The translations under genes were made by a program, and so were the position numbers. DNA of 35,639 nucleotides from assembly GCA_049999805.1 (NCBI GenBank), contig JBNGIO010004533.1:1-35639 (forward strand), in the 5' to 3' direction. Positions 1 through 10,265 of the stretch are shown here, piece after piece. The DNA comes from Folioceros fuciformis (lineage: Eukaryota > Anthocerotophyta > Anthocerotopsida > Anthocerotales). Each line of letters opens with the position of its first letter. Position 1 is the stretch's first letter. A model generated the notes under the pieces. It made no database searches. It was not told where the DNA came from and worked only from the letters and a program-made list of their open reading frames with translations.

Positions 1-1427
1 ATATATAAGTAAAATTGTTTGAGGAGGTCCCAACCCCTCTGAAGAAAACCTGCAGCAATAATGTCCGGGCCTACCGCTTTCCAGGCCTTCGCACCAAAGA
101 GAGCCTGCTACACCTCGTGCAAAGCAGGGGTGGGCCATGGAAAAAGGGAAGTAGCGAACGGGGGAAGAGGAGGGGTGTCTGAAGAAGAGGGGAATAAAGC
201 AAAATGGAGGACAACACACTTGGCAGCATCAGAGTAAGCAAGTGACCTGTTTCCAGAGAGTAAAGGAGGAGTGAAAGACGAGGAAGCGGGTTTAGTGGAG
301 CGATAAATCTTCCAAATATCCGAGTCGCTAGCCTCCATCAGAAATTTCTTCCAATGGTCCTTCTTGGTAGCTTTTACGCTCCGAAAGCACTCATTTCTAA
401 CAGACCGAAAAGCCGCAATATTCCCTGGAGTGTTAGTAATGCGCGTGATCCGACGAGCCCGAGCAAGCCCCTTGCGAAGAGAGGAGAGGGTAGGAGACCA
501 CCAAGGTTTAGCACGGAGGTGAGGGCGTACTACGGGGGTAGATGCGGAGATAGCCTTCTGTAGAGATATTGTGACTTGAGCCACAAGATGATCAATCTGA
601 GCAAAAGTTTGAGGAAGCCCAAGACCCACCAAGTTAGTCGAAACCTTAGAAGCTAAAGTGGAAGAAAATTTGTCCCAGTCAGTAGCTTTGACATTAAGGT
701 GGGAAGGAAGAGGAGGCGGAGGAGGGGAATCTGAGCAGGAAGGAATAATAAGGAACAAACCAATAGCTCAGTGGTCAGACCCCGCATCTAGATCGGGGAG
801 AATATCACAGAAATCAACCAAGTTGCGAACACCCGTAGAAGAAAGCGTGAGATCCAAAGTGAAAGTGTTATTTGTAGAAGACACGAAGGTGGGGCAATCC
901 GAGGGGGTGAGAAGAAAGAGGGGAGTAGTGTTAATGAAGAGGGCAAACTCATTGGCCACCGAGGAAATCACTTCATTAGGTGCAGTAGATTCCCACAAAG
1001 GGTGATGAAGATTGAAATCTCCGAGAGTAAAACAGTGTTGAGAGAGGAAGTGGGCATGTGGAGTGAGAATGCGGATGGTGCTATCGGACCCAGGTGGATT
1101 GTAAAGGTTAACAAAGTTAATGACTTGGCCTGGACAAGAGACCTGGACACATTGGATATCAGGATGGTTAAAAAGATTCCAGCGGGGAGAAATACTACTA
1201 AAGCAAAGGCTTTTATTAACATAGGTGAGGACCCGAGGGCGGGAGGGGAGACTAGGAGAGGGGAGGATAGGAGTCCATTGCGGGTGAGAGAGTGCAGTGG
1301 AAGGGTTAATGACATAAGGCTCCTGAAGGAAAAGAATGTCAAAGGAGGACAGAAGCAGATTCAGAAGAGTAGAGATGACCACACAGGATCGGTGACAGTT
1401 AAGTTGAAAGATCTTGAGGGGACTCAT
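1..1427 (-). pseudogene. LINE ORF2 fragment: APE-type endonuclease plus start of reverse transcriptase, with two in-frame stops
   Basis: ORF2 begins at ATG 1427-1425. Endonuclease motifs follow in order: QLNCHRS near the N-terminus, LQEPY (catalytic Glu), LYNPPGS, GDFNLHHPLW (catalytic Asp/Asn) and the terminal SDH. Directly after SDH the frame hits TGA at 768-770, where the family normally has Trp (SDHW); the frame then continues as AIGLFLIIP. The linker holds KPWWSPTL and a basic stretch rich in Arg. A second stop, TAG at 108-110, is again followed in frame by an RT-like start with VGPDII near 60-70, resembling the GPD motif at the start of LINE reverse transcriptases. The rest of the RT lies beyond position 1. 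Both stops are single-codon changes in an otherwise open frame, which indicates recent decay rather than ancient loss. Confidence 0.85.
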
Positions 1428-2347
1428 AAGGGGCCTGGTCGAGAGAAAAACTTGGAGTTAGCTTCGAGGCGAGTAGGGCATGAAGGGTCAGTGGCCCGAT
1501 GAGATCCATGGCAGTTGCAGCATAGAGAGGTTGCCACCTTACAATCCGAAGCTGGATGAGGCCCACCACAGTTCAATCATCGCTTCGCGCTCCTACAGAA
1601 GGTCTGAGTGTGTCCAAAACGTTGACACCGGAAGCATTGAGTAGGGCGGGCATTGGGTACAAAAGGTGTCACTCGTAGCATGCCCCCCTGCAAAGCAAGG
1701 CCGCGTCGAAGANNNNNNNNNNNNNNNNNNNNNNNNNNNNNNNNNNNNNNNNNNNNNNNNNNNNNNNNNNNNNNNNNNNNNNNNNNNNNNNNNNNNNNNN
1801 NNNNNNNNNNNNGCAATAACTGTATCACGTACGGCCTCCGACTCCACAATGATACCAAGCGATGTGCAAAACTTTTAACTGCTTGAATTTTAACTTGCCC
1901 AGCATCTGCTGCCAGGAGAGCCCCATTAATTATACCCTTTAAGTCCGCATGTGATAAATCTTGGGGATAGTCCCCATCCTTAAATCTGACAAACATGCGC
2001 TCCTCCATAGTTGGGATCGGCCTTGAGGGGGGAGGACTGCCACCGTGAGAGTGGACCGCAGCAGCATAAGAAGAAGGGCGAGAAACCTTGAACTTAGTTT
2101 TGACTTCATTAGAAGAGGACCGAATAACTTGTTTGAGTTCTTCATTAACTGTAAGCACCTGTTGTTGGATAGCTTCCAAAAAATTGGCCTCCCCTATTAG
2201 TGACTCCACTGCGTTCTCCAAGGCCAGCTTCTCTTCGTTTTTCTTGCCTTTAGCAAGAGGATTAGAGTCTGCAGCCAAAATTCCTATAACCTTTTGAATG
2301 AGGCTAATAGCCTCCAAGCGTCCAGAATTAGGAGCTATGATGAATGG
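1424..2347 (-). pseudogene. LINE ORF1 (gag-like, zinc-knuckle nucleic-acid-binding protein), degenerate
   Basis: The frame is open from a TAG at 2348-2350 down to a TGA at 1577-1579. The N-terminal part is rich in Lys, Glu and Leu and looks helical. A middle part contains MFVRFKDGDYP, and after the 100-N gap comes a CCHC knuckle, CFRCQRFGHTQTFC. Beyond the 1577 stop the same frame encodes two more knuckle-like motifs (CGGPHPASDC and CCNCHGSHRATDPSC) and then ends at TGA 1424-1426. The 1577 stop is therefore a nonsense mutation inside the original ORF1. No in-frame ATG is seen before residue 100 or so, which suggests 5' decay or a start hidden by change. ORF1 proteins of this type bind element RNA as a ribonucleoprotein particle. 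Confidence 0.75.
1713..1812. other. Assembly gap (100 N)
   Basis: A run of exactly 100 N, the usual placeholder for a gap of unknown size. It falls inside LINE ORF1, between the middle domain and the first zinc knuckle, so reading-frame continuity across it cannot be assumed. Confidence 0.99.
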
Positions 2348-2367
2348 CTAACCTTGGCATACGCCAA

Positions 2368-2610
2368 GGCCTGCACTTTAAGAGGAGGCACTTGACCTGC
2401 GCCAAGGCCTGCACCCTAAGAGGAGGTACTTGACCTGCGCCTAAGGCCTGCACCCTAAGAGGAGGTACTTGACCTACGCCTAAGGCCTGCACCCTAAGAG
2501 GAGGCACTTGACCNNNNNNNNNNACTTGACCTACGCCTAAGGCCTGCACCCTAAGAGGAGGCACTTGACCTACGCCTAAGGCCTGCACCCTAAGAAGAAC
2601 CCTAAGAAGA
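2368..2610. repeat. 39-bp tandem repeat array at the 5' side of the LINE
   Basis: Units start with GGCCTGCACCCTAAGAGGA and continue with a segment reading CTTGACCTGCGCC or CTTGACCTACGCC. Starts at 2368, 2406, 2445 and 2484, then 2541 and 2580 after the 10-N gap, give spacings of 38-39 bp. The array abuts LINE ORF1, in the position of a 5' untranslated region. It remains open as a short repeat peptide on the minus strand (GQVPPLRVQALGV type), which is a consequence of a period divisible by three and not evidence for a gene. Confidence 0.9.
2514..2523. other. Short assembly gap (10 N) inside tandem array
   Basis: Ten N lie within the 39-bp repeat array. Copy number there is therefore uncertain; the array may be collapsed in the assembly. 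Confidence 0.99.
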
Positions 2611-2771
2611 GGCCTGCACCCTAAGAGGAACCCTAAGAAGAGGCCTGCACCCTAAGAGGAACCCTAAGAAGAGGCATGCACCCTAAGAGGAATCCTAAGA
2701 AGAGGCCTACACCCTAAGAGGAACCCTAAGAAGAGGCCTGCACCCTGGGAGGAACCCTAAGAAGAGGCCCT
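2611..2771. repeat. 31-bp tandem repeat array sharing the core of the 39-bp unit
   Basis: Units start at 2611, 2642, 2673, 2704, 2735 and 2766, an exact 31-bp period. The core GGCCTGCACCCTAAGAGGA is shared with the adjacent 39-bp units, but the CTTGACCTGCGCC half is replaced by a second short ACCCTAAGAAGA segment. The two arrays are thus nested derivatives of one ancestral unit. Confidence 0.9.
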
Positions 2772-3174
2772 TAACCTGCTAGCACCAGGAGAGGAGAGAA
2801 GGGTAATAAATGAATATAAATGAATAATTCTGAGTATAATAAATGAATGAATATATATATCAATTTTGCTTTCAAAAAATAGTTATTTAGAAGGGGCTAG
2901 TACCCTGGTCGGGGTCTTCCACGGGAAGCACTTATAACCGAAGGAGGGCCAAAGGCCAATACCTCCAGGGCACCTACTGGTGACTATGAATTAACGGTGC
3001 ATGCAACCTTACCTGTAAGAGACAGCCCTTGAGACCGCGGCGTCGCTGAACAGGGCAAGCCTTGCTACCGCGGCCCTTCCGATATGGAACACCCATTTTG
3101 GTAGCTAACGAGGTGCAGCTTCACAGCGCAAGCTTCTTGAACCCGGGACTTCAAACCCAGCTGAAACCAAGCGT
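2772..3174. other. Intergenic: AT-rich stretch then 3' flank of the TMEM120 gene
   Basis: About 400 bases. The first 100 are AT-rich with repeated TAATAAATGAAT-like words and an (AT) run near 2853. The remainder is mixed sequence with no recognisable gene. The part next to 3175 would be the 3' untranslated region of the TMEM120 gene. Confidence 0.6.
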
Positions 3175-5413
3175 TCAGGACAGTTTTTTCGACGACATGG
3201 GCTGCAAAGCCTGCCGCTTCCTCGTCTTCATTTTCGCCTTCTTTTTCATTTTGGCAACAACTGTGGAGACCGTATTTAAAAAGTTCCCGACGGCCATCGT
3301 CACCAGCAGTAAACCGCAAGCTACGACCTAAGGGTGGTAACATGTGAGACAAGTAGCAACAATTCCATGCACGACTGCGGCAGGAAAGTGGTAAAAAACG
3401 CAGTACCTGCCATTGTGAGTGCTCTTCAAAAAAAGCTGTCCGCAGGAAGAGTAGCCCAATCTCAAACTGGAATGCCTGCACGACGTAAAGGAGGATAAAG
3501 AGACGGCTTGTTGTCATGAAGACTTTGAAATAGATGCCATAGTGCGAGAGCAGGACGCACCTGCAAGATAAACAGTAAAGGGTACAATACCCATAGCTGT
3601 CCCTTTACGCCTGCGGTCTCACCCCAGACGACATCCATCGGACCAGCCTGCATTCAGTCCCAAATGATACGTAGTTGTTCGAAAATTAATAACAATGTCA
3701 ACTTGTTCAGGTACACAAAAAGCTTCACTGAAACTGCAAATATCTAACTCAGGCTAATAACATTTCACAATACCTTGCCAAGCGCAATACGTGTATACAG
3801 CCGCTGCCGTTGATAACGGTTTTGGAGGAGCATGGCAACACCTTGCATGACAGCCCATGACAAGAAACGACGTACTCCTTCCTGTATCCGAAGGAATGCT
3901 TCAAAACGACTATCAGGACAAACTTGTGAACACAGTACACCTAAACACTAAGAGCTGTACCTGCTTTCGCTGACAAGCATCCTGGCCTTGAACACCCCAT
4001 GTCAGGCTGATCAGGGCCATGGCCATTGCAAAGTAGTGGTGATAGACCCACCTGCATGTTCAGCCGGGCATAGGACAGGAATAACGTCAAAGGTTGGAAG
4101 CGATGCACAACCCAAACCATCAGTTCAATAGAAACGGACTCCAAAGATGAATCAGACATATTACCATGGCAGAATGTCACTACCATTCACTCTCAATATG
4201 TTTTCCCTGAGCGCAAGACTTGTGTAGAAAAACAGCAACCACGCCTATCGGTGAAGGAGTCACAAAAACCAGGTCAGTAACCACAAAATGGACAAAGACC
4301 TACGCTGCCAGAATGCACATCCTTACACACCTGATAAGCTTGCACGAGCAGGGCAGGAACACACCCGTTCCACAAGAAATGATTGAGGAGGAGCAAAAGA
4401 GAAGGGAAGGCGAGAAATAGAACAGCTGTGCGATCCTGCGGCCAAAGAGATGCATCAACTCAACGGAATTCAAGCAGACAAAAGGTTTGTGGATCAAGCG
4501 CTGATGGCGGTAGAACCTATTCAATGTCGAAAGCGACAACCATAGCACGAGCATAATCCTTGGAAAGCCATACCCTGAAAGTGTTGTACTCTTCTTTGAC
4601 TTGCAGCCGGACATGATTTTGAGGTGCTCGAACATTTACGGGACCAAGGAGTAACCTTAGAAATAAAACTGTCCATCACGACAGGCTACCGTCAGAAACC
4701 AGCGTCAGCTTGAATCCCTGGGAGCGGACAAGCCAGACCGCACGGTAGCCTTGCATAGCAAGTATATCAACTCTTACAGGGGACTCGTCTAATCATAGAG
4801 CTGTGCCATAATGCACAACCTCCCTGGATTCTCCTCAACAAAAAAAACTTGATACCCCGCACAAAAGCATACGAGGTCGCAATTCCCCCAAATTACATAC
4901 CATTACACTTGTAAGGGAGAAGCGCTCCAACATCACCCTCGTATATCATACTCCGCCCTCTGTACAACTCTTCCCCCAGCTAAACACCAGAACGACAACC
5001 GAAAACATGAAAACACACCCGATTCCCGCACCAAACTTCATGTGCCAAAATTCGAACCCGAATCTCACCCTGTCAGCGAGCTGCTGGCTCATGTGATCTC
5101 TATCCGTAGCCAAACTGAGATCCCCCTGGAGGAGCCTAATTTGCGACTCCAACGCCAGCGCATTCTGGCTGATTGCGTCCGCATCCCGACTGAGCCCTGC
5201 CCTGTAGGTGGCGGCTTCCTCCTGCAAAGCCTTGCAACGCTCGAGAAGCACGGAGACCCGCAGCGCGATCTCGTCAGCTGTAGCGGACTCCTCAGCCTCT
5301 CGCCCCTGCTGCACGCAGTGATTCCTGCGAGCCGTAGGCGAAGCACAGCTGCGCTCCTCCTCCTCCTTCCCGGGCTGCGACGGCTCGTCGGCTGCGCCAC
5401 GCACATCTACCAT
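3175..5413 (-). CDS. TMEM120/TMPIT-like multi-pass membrane protein (10 exons, 403 aa)
   Basis: Exons on the minus strand: 5413-5069, 4979-4901, 4668-4574, 4435-4331, 4244-4165, 4051-3961, 3881-3774, 3647-3561, 3475-3407, 3327-3175; all introns GT-AG and all phases match. Family hallmarks recur along the protein: LGPVNVRA and VKEEYNTFR before the first membrane segment, ALRENILRVNGSDI, WVYHHYFAMAMAL, QNRYQRQRLYTRIALGK, and MDVVWGETAG. Residues 1-115 are acidic, then a coiled coil (LERCKALQEEAATY region). About six hydrophobic segments follow from residue 175, and a Lys/Arg-rich tail ends the protein. TMEM120 proteins form coiled-coil dimers in nuclear-envelope/ER membranes. Their fold resembles fatty-acid elongases and binds coenzyme A; proposed roles are lipid metabolism and, with dispute, mechanosensing. 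The start is the first in-frame ATG, 5413; the N-terminal leader may be lineage-specific. Confidence 0.93.
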
Positions 5414-5510
5414 GTCTACAGCCACGGCTGGCCGACCGCATCACACGATTCGGGCACCCGCGCGATCCAACTTCGAGTCGGTCCAGGCTAACGGAACGCC
5501 TCTCCATCAG

Positions 5511-5526
5511 GCTGCTGCTGCTGCTG
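5511..5526. repeat. Trinucleotide (CTG)n microsatellite
   Basis: Five uninterrupted CTG units about 100 bp upstream of the TMEM120 start codon, so CAG repeats in the likely leader or promoter of that gene. Confidence 0.85.
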
Positions 5527-6184
5527 TGCCGTGTCGCCTCACCTCGCGCGCATGCATGCGGGATGAGGGCCCGACACTTGGACCTGCGTCTTTCGTGCTT
5601 CCGTTTTTCCTCTCCTTCTCTTGCTACTAACAGTCCAAGGCACAGCAACATAAACAGCATGCAGCAGACGAGCATAGGCGATTTAGAAAGCTCGACTCAA
5701 GACTGGGTTGAGGTACCGTTGGGTGAAAAAGATTGTAAAAGCAAATGCTTTGAAAGGATACCTTACTCCCATCGAAGCCCATCCACCTTTTGCAGTGCAT
5801 AGGGACTAGCCCTTCCTAGTTTCCCAGGGTCCATGAACGTATCTTCCAGGTGAAGGAACGCACCTCTCCAGCAAGGAGCAGTGTAGCAAGAGTCAAGCAA
5901 GAGTCAAGTTGTATTCTGTTGTGACAAGTGGGGGAGGGAAGGAAAGCTGGAAGCTGCAGCTTTTGCCTTTCCTGTGCGTGATGGTGGCCCAGTCTCTCCT
6001 TAAGACGTAGATATATTTGATAAAATATGCAAGACTGTATGGATGAAGAACATCCATCCACTCGTCGCAGACAGCGTGGGAATGGGAAAAGCCAAGCATG
6101 CGCACGCCTTGATGAGTGGAGAGTGGCTGAGGTCTGCCATCTCTCTGGCCAGCTACCACTCAACCGTCTCGTCTCCCATAGATT

Positions 6185-6390
6185 CAAGCGTCTTGTCTGG
6201 TGTCTCAATCCTCCTGAAGTGCGTGTGCTGTGAGGTTGATGTCCCCTGGCCTTGCCTGGTCTAACCTAGCCTTGTCTGGTCTCCCAATCCTCCTCGACTG
6301 TGCGCTCGTGAGGTTGCTGTCCCGTAGCCTAGCCTTGTCTGGTCTCCCAATCCTCGAGTGTGTGCTGTGAGCTTCCTGCCCCTGCTACAA
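6185..6390. repeat. Imperfect tandem repeat, about 62 bp, three copies
   Basis: The phrase CTTGTCTGGT followed by TCTC/CTCCC and AATCCTC recurs at 6192, 6271 and 6333, each followed by a TGTGCTGTGAG-like phrase. The spacing is 79 then 62 bp; the longer spacer contains an extra CTTGCCTGGTCTAACCTAG segment. Noncoding in appearance. Confidence 0.75.
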
Positions 6391-7870
6391 AACGGACTCA
6401 AACTGCCTTGCCACTCATGTCCAGTTTGTACCGGGTCGAAGGCACAGTGTTGCGTTGTGTCGTGTTGTGGCTCCAGCTCTTGTAAGGCAACTGTTGTACT
6501 CCAATGTTTCAAAGCGTCAATGTGAGGCGTTCACGCAGGCGGCACCGATATCTAGTGTGAAAAACGAGGATAGCCGTGTTGACTGCACGAAGGGCCGAGG
6601 TTATGAGCACAGATCGGCAGGAATCTTGCGTCGGTCCTTTGGAGTAGCGAGGAAAGTCAACCAAAATGCGGCTAGCAATGTCAGAGACACGAAGTGCGGC
6701 AGGCGCCATAGTGGAGTATGAATGTTGAGCAGAGCTCAGCTTTTCAGCAGGGATAGGCAACGTCATGGTGCCAACCCTGCGAGCCTTGATGCAGCGGGAT
6801 GCTGGATGACGCCGACAGAGACCGCCTGACATGGGAGTTCATCGTTCCCTCCATTCTTAAGCCCCATTGTTTTCGGTCTTTTGTTGGCCTGATTTGTACG
6901 TTCTCGTGGTTTTCGGCCAGGGTTCTCTCAGCCAACCAGCTGAAGCAGGTGAGACGTGATTATAATGGATCAGACGATCTCGTATCTTCTCCATGAGTAA
7001 AATTCGGAATCGAAAAAATATGAAGGTGATAACTAAACGGGGAGTACCTACAAAACTGATCGCCCATTATTTACCAATTGCTCGGAGTCCTACAACGCAT
7101 ACCTACCTTCCTAGTCTTGCATGGCCCGGCCGAAGACAATGAGTTTGTAATTGCAGATTTACAGGTACTTATCATTGTTAGGAATGTGACAACGTTGGCA
7201 GAGGGGAATTGAGGAAACCCATAGGTGGTCGCATCTCGCATGCACGATGTCATCTCCTTCCTGATTGCAAAATGATCCCAAAGCTGTCGAGTATTGCAAA
7301 CTGGACTTCCCACATGGTTCATACACATTGGAGCAAATTTGCGGCAAGCAAAAATTTATGTGCGGTGGTGGCATCCGCTCTGCTCATAGTGTTAATCTCA
7401 ACATTACTGTCTCGTCGAATGATGCCCCGCGGGCGGTGATGTCCACACTGGGGTTGAGGATGCCTCAAAATGCGTTAGAGGGCCACCGTAGACGTTTTTC
7501 TTGTCAGCTCATGTGGCGTGTGTGCGTGTAAGGGATTGCAAGGGAGAAGAAAATGGAAGCTGTTGTGCCTGGAATGTGCATATTAGGCTACGGTTTTGGA
7601 TAAGCCAGAAGGTGCCAGATTTTGAACACAGCCAGAAGATGAAGTTTGTGAAAACGGCAACTGCCGGGATCTGTTGTTTAGGCAGTTGTTGGACATAGTA
7701 AGAAGAGAACAGATTTGTGAGAATGCGATCGTTTGGGGACAATTTTGGCGACGAAGCAGAAGCTTTGATCACTTGTGGTATTGCTAGCCTACGATGGTGT
7801 ATCAAGGCGGGCTGAAGAGCGCCAAAGCAGTAATCTGAAGGATGTAGACGTGAGAGGAAACCAGGGCACA

Positions 7871-10265
7871 ATGATGCCTATCGAACCTGAAAAATCCAAG
7901 AGTCTGCAAACTGTCGTCACAACAAAGACCGTCTTGGCAACGGTGCTGCTGAATCTTTTCCTCTTGCTTCTGGTCAGCTCCATTCAAGTGAAAGCGCTTC
8001 TCGTGCTTTGGCGTTGGTACTCGGGATTTGTGTCGGATGGAAGCCCGCGGTCACCGATTGAAGTTTCCCCTGCGAAAGTTGTGCCATTTGACTGGACACC
8101 ATATCTGTCTGGCGGGGAATACACTTTGAGGCAGGCGATCGACGGTTGCTGGATACAGGCATACGAAGGAGTCTTACCGACGTGTGAAATCGGTTCTGAC
8201 AAAGAGAAAAGGTCAAGGATAGCATTGGCTCTTGCCAACTGCTTCTTGGCTTCATCTGGCTTTCCTCGGGCTCACTGCCCTGACTCGAGGCCTGCGCTTG
8301 AATGCACCGCCAATTTTCCAGACGACGTCCATTCCATTTTTGTTGTGTTCTACAATGAAGTGAATTCGATCTGCCATCAACTGCAGTGAGTTCTTCATCC
8401 AAGGCTTTGGCTTGTCCGCCTCTTAGACTGCAATGTTCTGATCCGTGAGAGTCTTATTCTGAGACTGGCTAATGTGGGAGGACAAAAACATTAATCCGCT
8501 TGGCTGTGCAGAAAAACATCTGTACTTCAGACCGCAAAAGCGCCTTCTGATGATGGGAGACTAGAAAGACCGGCGGAAAAAGTACAGGGAATTGGTTCAG
8601 GTACCGTGACAAAGGCAGAGGCGGACTATCTGGTTTCAACCCCAAATGCAGCGGGTGCGGTGCCTGTCGGGACGGCAAACAGGATTGAGTCGGTACTGGC
8701 AGAGCTGTCGGCCATAGCCTCAGACGCGCAAGGAGGCATGGAGGTAAAAAGCCAACTTGGACTCGTTGCGTTTCTTGAATCCAAGAACATTAGCAGTGCT
8801 CATGACGTTAACCTTCATTGCTGCCAGACTGTTCTTATGTCTCAAGACCATATGCTGCAGCAGCAAAAAACACTGGCAGATGCATTGTCTCTGGAACTTA
8901 CGAGGTTGCAGACAGATCATGCTGATATTTCTGCCCCAATAATCGCGTTTCTTCAAGAGTTGCCGGAACTCAGGGGACCACCAGAGCTAGACAAGAACTC
9001 AGAAGTTTGGACAGCCATGGATGAGAGCACGACATCACTCCATCAACTGTCGGAATTGGCAAGGTTGCACAAAGACGGGTTCACAAGCTGGCAGGGTGAA
9101 CTGGACGCGATGTATCAGCGCTTGGCACATGGCTCGTCGGAGCTGCTGAAGTCTCAGGTCATTTTTCTTCGACATGCATCGTTCCACTCCTTCGTCAGAT
9201 TCATGAAGAGTAGCAAATACCCCCGGAATTGCATGTTATGCTGCAAGTGTGTTCGGCAATCCAGTAACAGGCGTTGTCCTAATTGTGAAACAGGAGGCTA
9301 TCGCAGCAAAGCAGTCTGCAGCTGTTGAATCCTTGGATACCCTGTTCTCTTCATATGATGCGATCGTGGATGACAAAAAACCTCTGAAGACGTTCTTTTT
9401 CTACCTAGTAGTTGCTTGTTTTTTGTACTTTATCACCAATATCAGGCAGACCCACCGAGCAAGGATGCTGGTTTACTACGGTTAGGACAATGGCCGTCCT
9501 TAGTGCAATACCAAGATGAGCCATCTGCTATCTTCGGATGCCCTTGCCCTTGCCCGTTCTCTATTTTGTGTTTTGAAGGCAGTGTGTACCTGAGACAATG
9601 CCATGTGCAGTTTTCCTTCCAGGCACATGCTTGGAGGTGTTGTTGGTCCTCCTTCAAGTGACCGGGCTGTCGAAGAAATTGCGGACGCTTAATGTTGAGC
9701 TGTCCTGGATCAGAGGAGTCGTCACTGCCTTGGAATTACTGGGATTCGACTACAAAACCAGATGTTTGAGGTGTTTACCAGTATAGGTGTCTTCGACAGG
9801 AAGGCACAAAAAGAGTTCTTCGTGCTAATTCGTCAGAACGTGTGCAGAGGTATGGCGCTGTTACTGTTCAAGCCGCTCCTGGTATTCAAGAGGCTTCTGG
9901 CGGGCTCTCCAAGTGAGAAACAAGCTTGTCACTTACCACCTTGCAGACCGTGTGTTCTATCCGGTGCTGACGGTTTGCAAATTTGGCCTAGAAGCTGCGG
10001 ACGCAAGGGATCCTCTTTACCGTCTCCCTCGTAAGGAACAGCGGCAACGGCACCGATACATTCTCCGCGAAGGAGTGAGGAGGTACTAGCCTATTTCTGT
10101 GTCGAACGACAGGGAGCATCTACGAAACGACAATTTGACGGCTTTATCTTCTTTGGTCACAGGCCTGATCGTGTGCGGCCCAAAACCGCAGACCTGCTCA
10201 ACACGGAGTCGGTGGAAGAATTCACAGCGAGGATTATGAAAGGCCGTCCATTTGACGATGACTAA
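7871..10265 (+). CDS. GEX1: GEX1/Brambleberry/KAR5-family nuclear fusion (karyogamy) protein, 6 exons, 596 aa
   Basis: Exons 7871-8385, 8512-9157, 9294-9480, 9623-9770, 9891-10082, 10163-10265; every intron is GT-AG and phases 2, 0, 1, 2, 2 match. Residues about 15-38 form a hydrophobic signal segment. The family's cysteine-rich domain follows, with Cys 93, 105, 124, 136, 145 and 168, and phrases NCFLASSG, CPDS and NEVNSICHQLQ. Residues 172-415 are mainly helical. A membrane segment with FFFYLVVACFLYF lies at about 418-438, followed by RQTHRARMLVYYG and a second hydrophobic stretch. In Arabidopsis GEX1 is a nuclear-envelope protein needed for nuclear fusion in gametophytes and embryos; zebrafish Brambleberry and yeast Kar5 act likewise. 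The ATG at 7871 is followed at once by a second ATG. The last two exons (KFGLEAADARD to GRPFDDD) I do not recognise from the family; the phase match argues they belong here. Exon 4's donor (GAG/gtgttt) is weak. Confidence 0.88.

Larger units (their letters stand above)
1..2770 (-). mobile_element. Degenerate non-LTR retrotransposon (LINE), cut by the window start
   Basis: Read on the minus strand, the element runs from a tandem-repeat leader (about 2770-2368) through ORF1 (2347-1424) and ORF2 (from 1427) towards position 1. ORF1 carries CCHC zinc knuckles. ORF2 carries an APE-type endonuclease, a linker with a WW motif, and the first residues of the reverse transcriptase before the window ends. 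Order and domains are those of an autonomous LINE. No LTRs, integrase or protease are visible. At least three in-frame stop codons and a 100-base assembly gap interrupt it, so this copy looks dead. The outer 5' boundary is uncertain: I place it at the end of the tandem array, and no target-site duplication can be tested because the 3' end is outside the window. Confidence 0.85.
5414..7870. other. Divergent intergenic region between TMEM120 (minus) and GEX1 (plus)
   Basis: About 2.46 kb holding the 5' flanks of two divergently transcribed genes. Small open frames occur on both strands, but none shows a family motif, splice-consistent partner or coherent composition. Contents I can name are a CTG run at 5511-5526 and an imperfect tandem repeat at 6185-6390. 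No tRNA or other RNA gene was recognised. Confidence 0.5.

Noticed and set aside
2328-2588. 86-residue repeat peptide on the minus strand across the 39-bp array
   Set aside because: The open frame follows from a repeat period divisible by three, is interrupted by N, and has no function-like context.
2611-2771. CCCTAAG units as interstitial telomere repeat
   Set aside because: The plant telomere unit is CCCTAAA in uninterrupted tandem; here CCCTAAG is a small part of a 31-bp unit.
3062-3331. Plus-strand 89-aa frame with a hydrophobic segment
   Set aside because: It is antisense to the last exon of the TMEM120 gene; the hydrophobic part is the shadow of the Lys/Arg-rich tail.
5041-5075. Possible tRNA T-arm (GGTTCGAATT-like on the minus strand)
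   Set aside because: No acceptor stem, D-arm or anticodon arm fits around it, and it lies in TMEM120 intron 1.
8606-9328. Separate plus-strand gene with the start at 8606
   Set aside because: It is exon 2 of the GEX1 model: an AG acceptor at 8510-8511 joins it in phase to the upstream exon, and its last 57 codons are intron sequence after a GT donor at 9158.
9913-9946. A 34-bp GT-AG intron in GEX1 exon 5
   Set aside because: Too short for plant splicing, and the unspliced frame is open and in phase with both neighbouring exons.
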